Below are positions 63,034-64,000 of a stretch of DNA of 64,000 nt, piece by piece. The notes under the pieces were generated by a model, which saw only the letters and a program-made list of their open reading frames with translations, ran no database searches and was not told the DNA's origin. The translations under genes and the position numbers were made by a program. The number at the start of each line of letters is the position of its first letter. The stretch's first letter is position 1. The DNA lies in the NCBI GenBank assembly GCA_963995505.1, contig OZ023186.1:2108001-2172000 (forward strand), in the 5' to 3' direction. This DNA is from Hypericum androsaemum. Lineage: Eukaryota > Streptophyta > Magnoliopsida > Malpighiales > Hypericaceae.

Positions 63034-63559
63034 GAAAATAAAATAAATGAATAATTGGATACAACAATTTTTGATGTGATAATTGTCTGAGATAAACCAA
63101 GATCGGAAGGGGCACGATGCAACGCCTAACTCTCTAGGATATATTCACGCAGTGTCCACATCAGATCTGTCATATCCCTTATTTAATTTTTACTTCCGCT
63201 ATGCTACGTCACATGACGATATCCCATGACTATATTGAGATGATGACTCCTTTACTATCATCTTCAGATGTATACTTTTTTTTGATAAGCTGACTTTTAT
63301 TAATATATTATATATAACCTATTTATGGTGGAATTCACATTTTCAAGATTGCGAATGTTAGCCTTGTCAAAATCCTACACGATAAAATCTACTGGAAAAA
63401 AATTGCTTAGAAATAGAGTACATCGACAAGATACTACTCTATCTTAATGTTAAAATCGATATAACCAATTCTACACTGAAATCACCGAAACTAAGTACAT
63501 TGATTCCCCCATTGTCTATACTAGCAAATCCACAACCTGTGCATCCTATAACTGGGTTC

Positions 63560-63685
63560 AGATTTAGTGGGGACAAGAATTTTTAATGACTGTCAGATCT
63601 GTAGACACAGTTTTTAATAAAATCAGATGGTCTAAAACGAAATCTCTTCCATGGGGACGACTTTTATGTTGTCCCCACTCAATCC
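63560..63685. mobile_element. Short GGGGAC-family MITE, 126 bp
   Basis: The terminal inverted repeat is GATTTAGTGGGGACAA on the left and, reverse-complemented, GATTGAGTGGGGACAA on the right, 15 of 16 bases identical. Internal GTCAGATCTG and CCATGGGGACGACTTTTATG link it to 60563-61846. Non-coding. Confidence 0.7.
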
Positions 63686-64000
63686 AAACTCCTAGAACCT
63701 TAGTCCATAGCGGATTGCAAATATAAAATTACATCCTAGTCGTTTATCCCTTTCGAAATTTTTGCCCAAGTCGGTCACTTTGGACGTGGTAGTGAATTGA
63801 ATGCTTGAGAAGTTCTCGATGACATACAACTTCATCAAAGGATTGCGATATTTAAATGTATACTTAGATGATTTGATGAGAGTTTCTATTACGATATACT
63901 TGTATGTTTTTTACTTTACATTGATGAATAAGGATTAGGAAATTATTTGTCCCATTGTTTAAAAAAAACTAAGTAATAACTAACAACAACCTACTCTAGA
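63686..64000. other. Window end, no gene seen
   Basis: AT-rich DNA with no supported feature. Confidence 0.4.

Overview
This window is nuclear DNA from a flowering plant, most likely a eudicot; I cannot name the species from sequence alone. The evidence is intron-rich genes with GT-AG introns, plant-only families (a BSK pseudokinase, a phytocystatin, UGT91- and UGT76-type glycosyltransferases, a cytosolic sulfotransferase and a plastid UbiA prenyltransferase) and plant transposons, including a Cassandra TRIM with 5S rRNA-like LTRs and Mutator-like elements with long inverted ends.

Layout. 1-8557: a decayed Ty1/copia retrotransposon on the minus strand, with a 616-bp 5' LTR, a tRNA-iMet primer site, an unusually long leader and a broken gag-pol. 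9014-16097: small DNA transposons around a RING-CH gene (9767-12090), one of which contains an SMXL gene fragment. 16850-18637: TIM10. 19650-22479: BSK kinase, minus strand. 23059-24831: solo LTR. 26257-27640: a Pack-MULE with a fragment resembling DNA polymerase alpha. 29860-31335: UGT91-type gene. 31927-39361: a 20-exon SEN1/MAGATAMA3-type helicase with a hAT-like insertion in one intron. 40600-41440: inverted-repeat element with a RING-H2 ATL-like fragment. 43008-43626: phytocystatin. 44204-45267: sulfotransferase. 46393-47761: UGT76-type gene with a late premature stop. 49460-56740: three tandem copies of a 2.2-kb unit, the first carrying a Cassandra TRIM and the last running into a complete Pack-MULE with a heavy-metal-domain fragment. 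58060-60050: UbiA prenyltransferase lacking a recognisable last exon. 60407-63700: nested transposons and retroelement fragments.

How the genes relate. TIM10, the helicase and BSK are core functions (mitochondrial import, RNA/DNA helicase work, brassinosteroid signalling) and look intact. Two UGTs, a sulfotransferase and an aromatic prenyltransferase lie within about 30 kb; they are typical tailoring enzymes of specialised metabolism, but scaffold-forming enzymes are absent and nothing shows they act together.

The most striking theme is repeated capture of host gene pieces by non-autonomous DNA transposons. Three long-TIR elements have perfect 9-bp target duplications, and a separate family with GGGGAC ends carries an internal GATATTGGTTT minisatellite. 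All exon limits were read by eye from splice signals, reading phase and family conservation.
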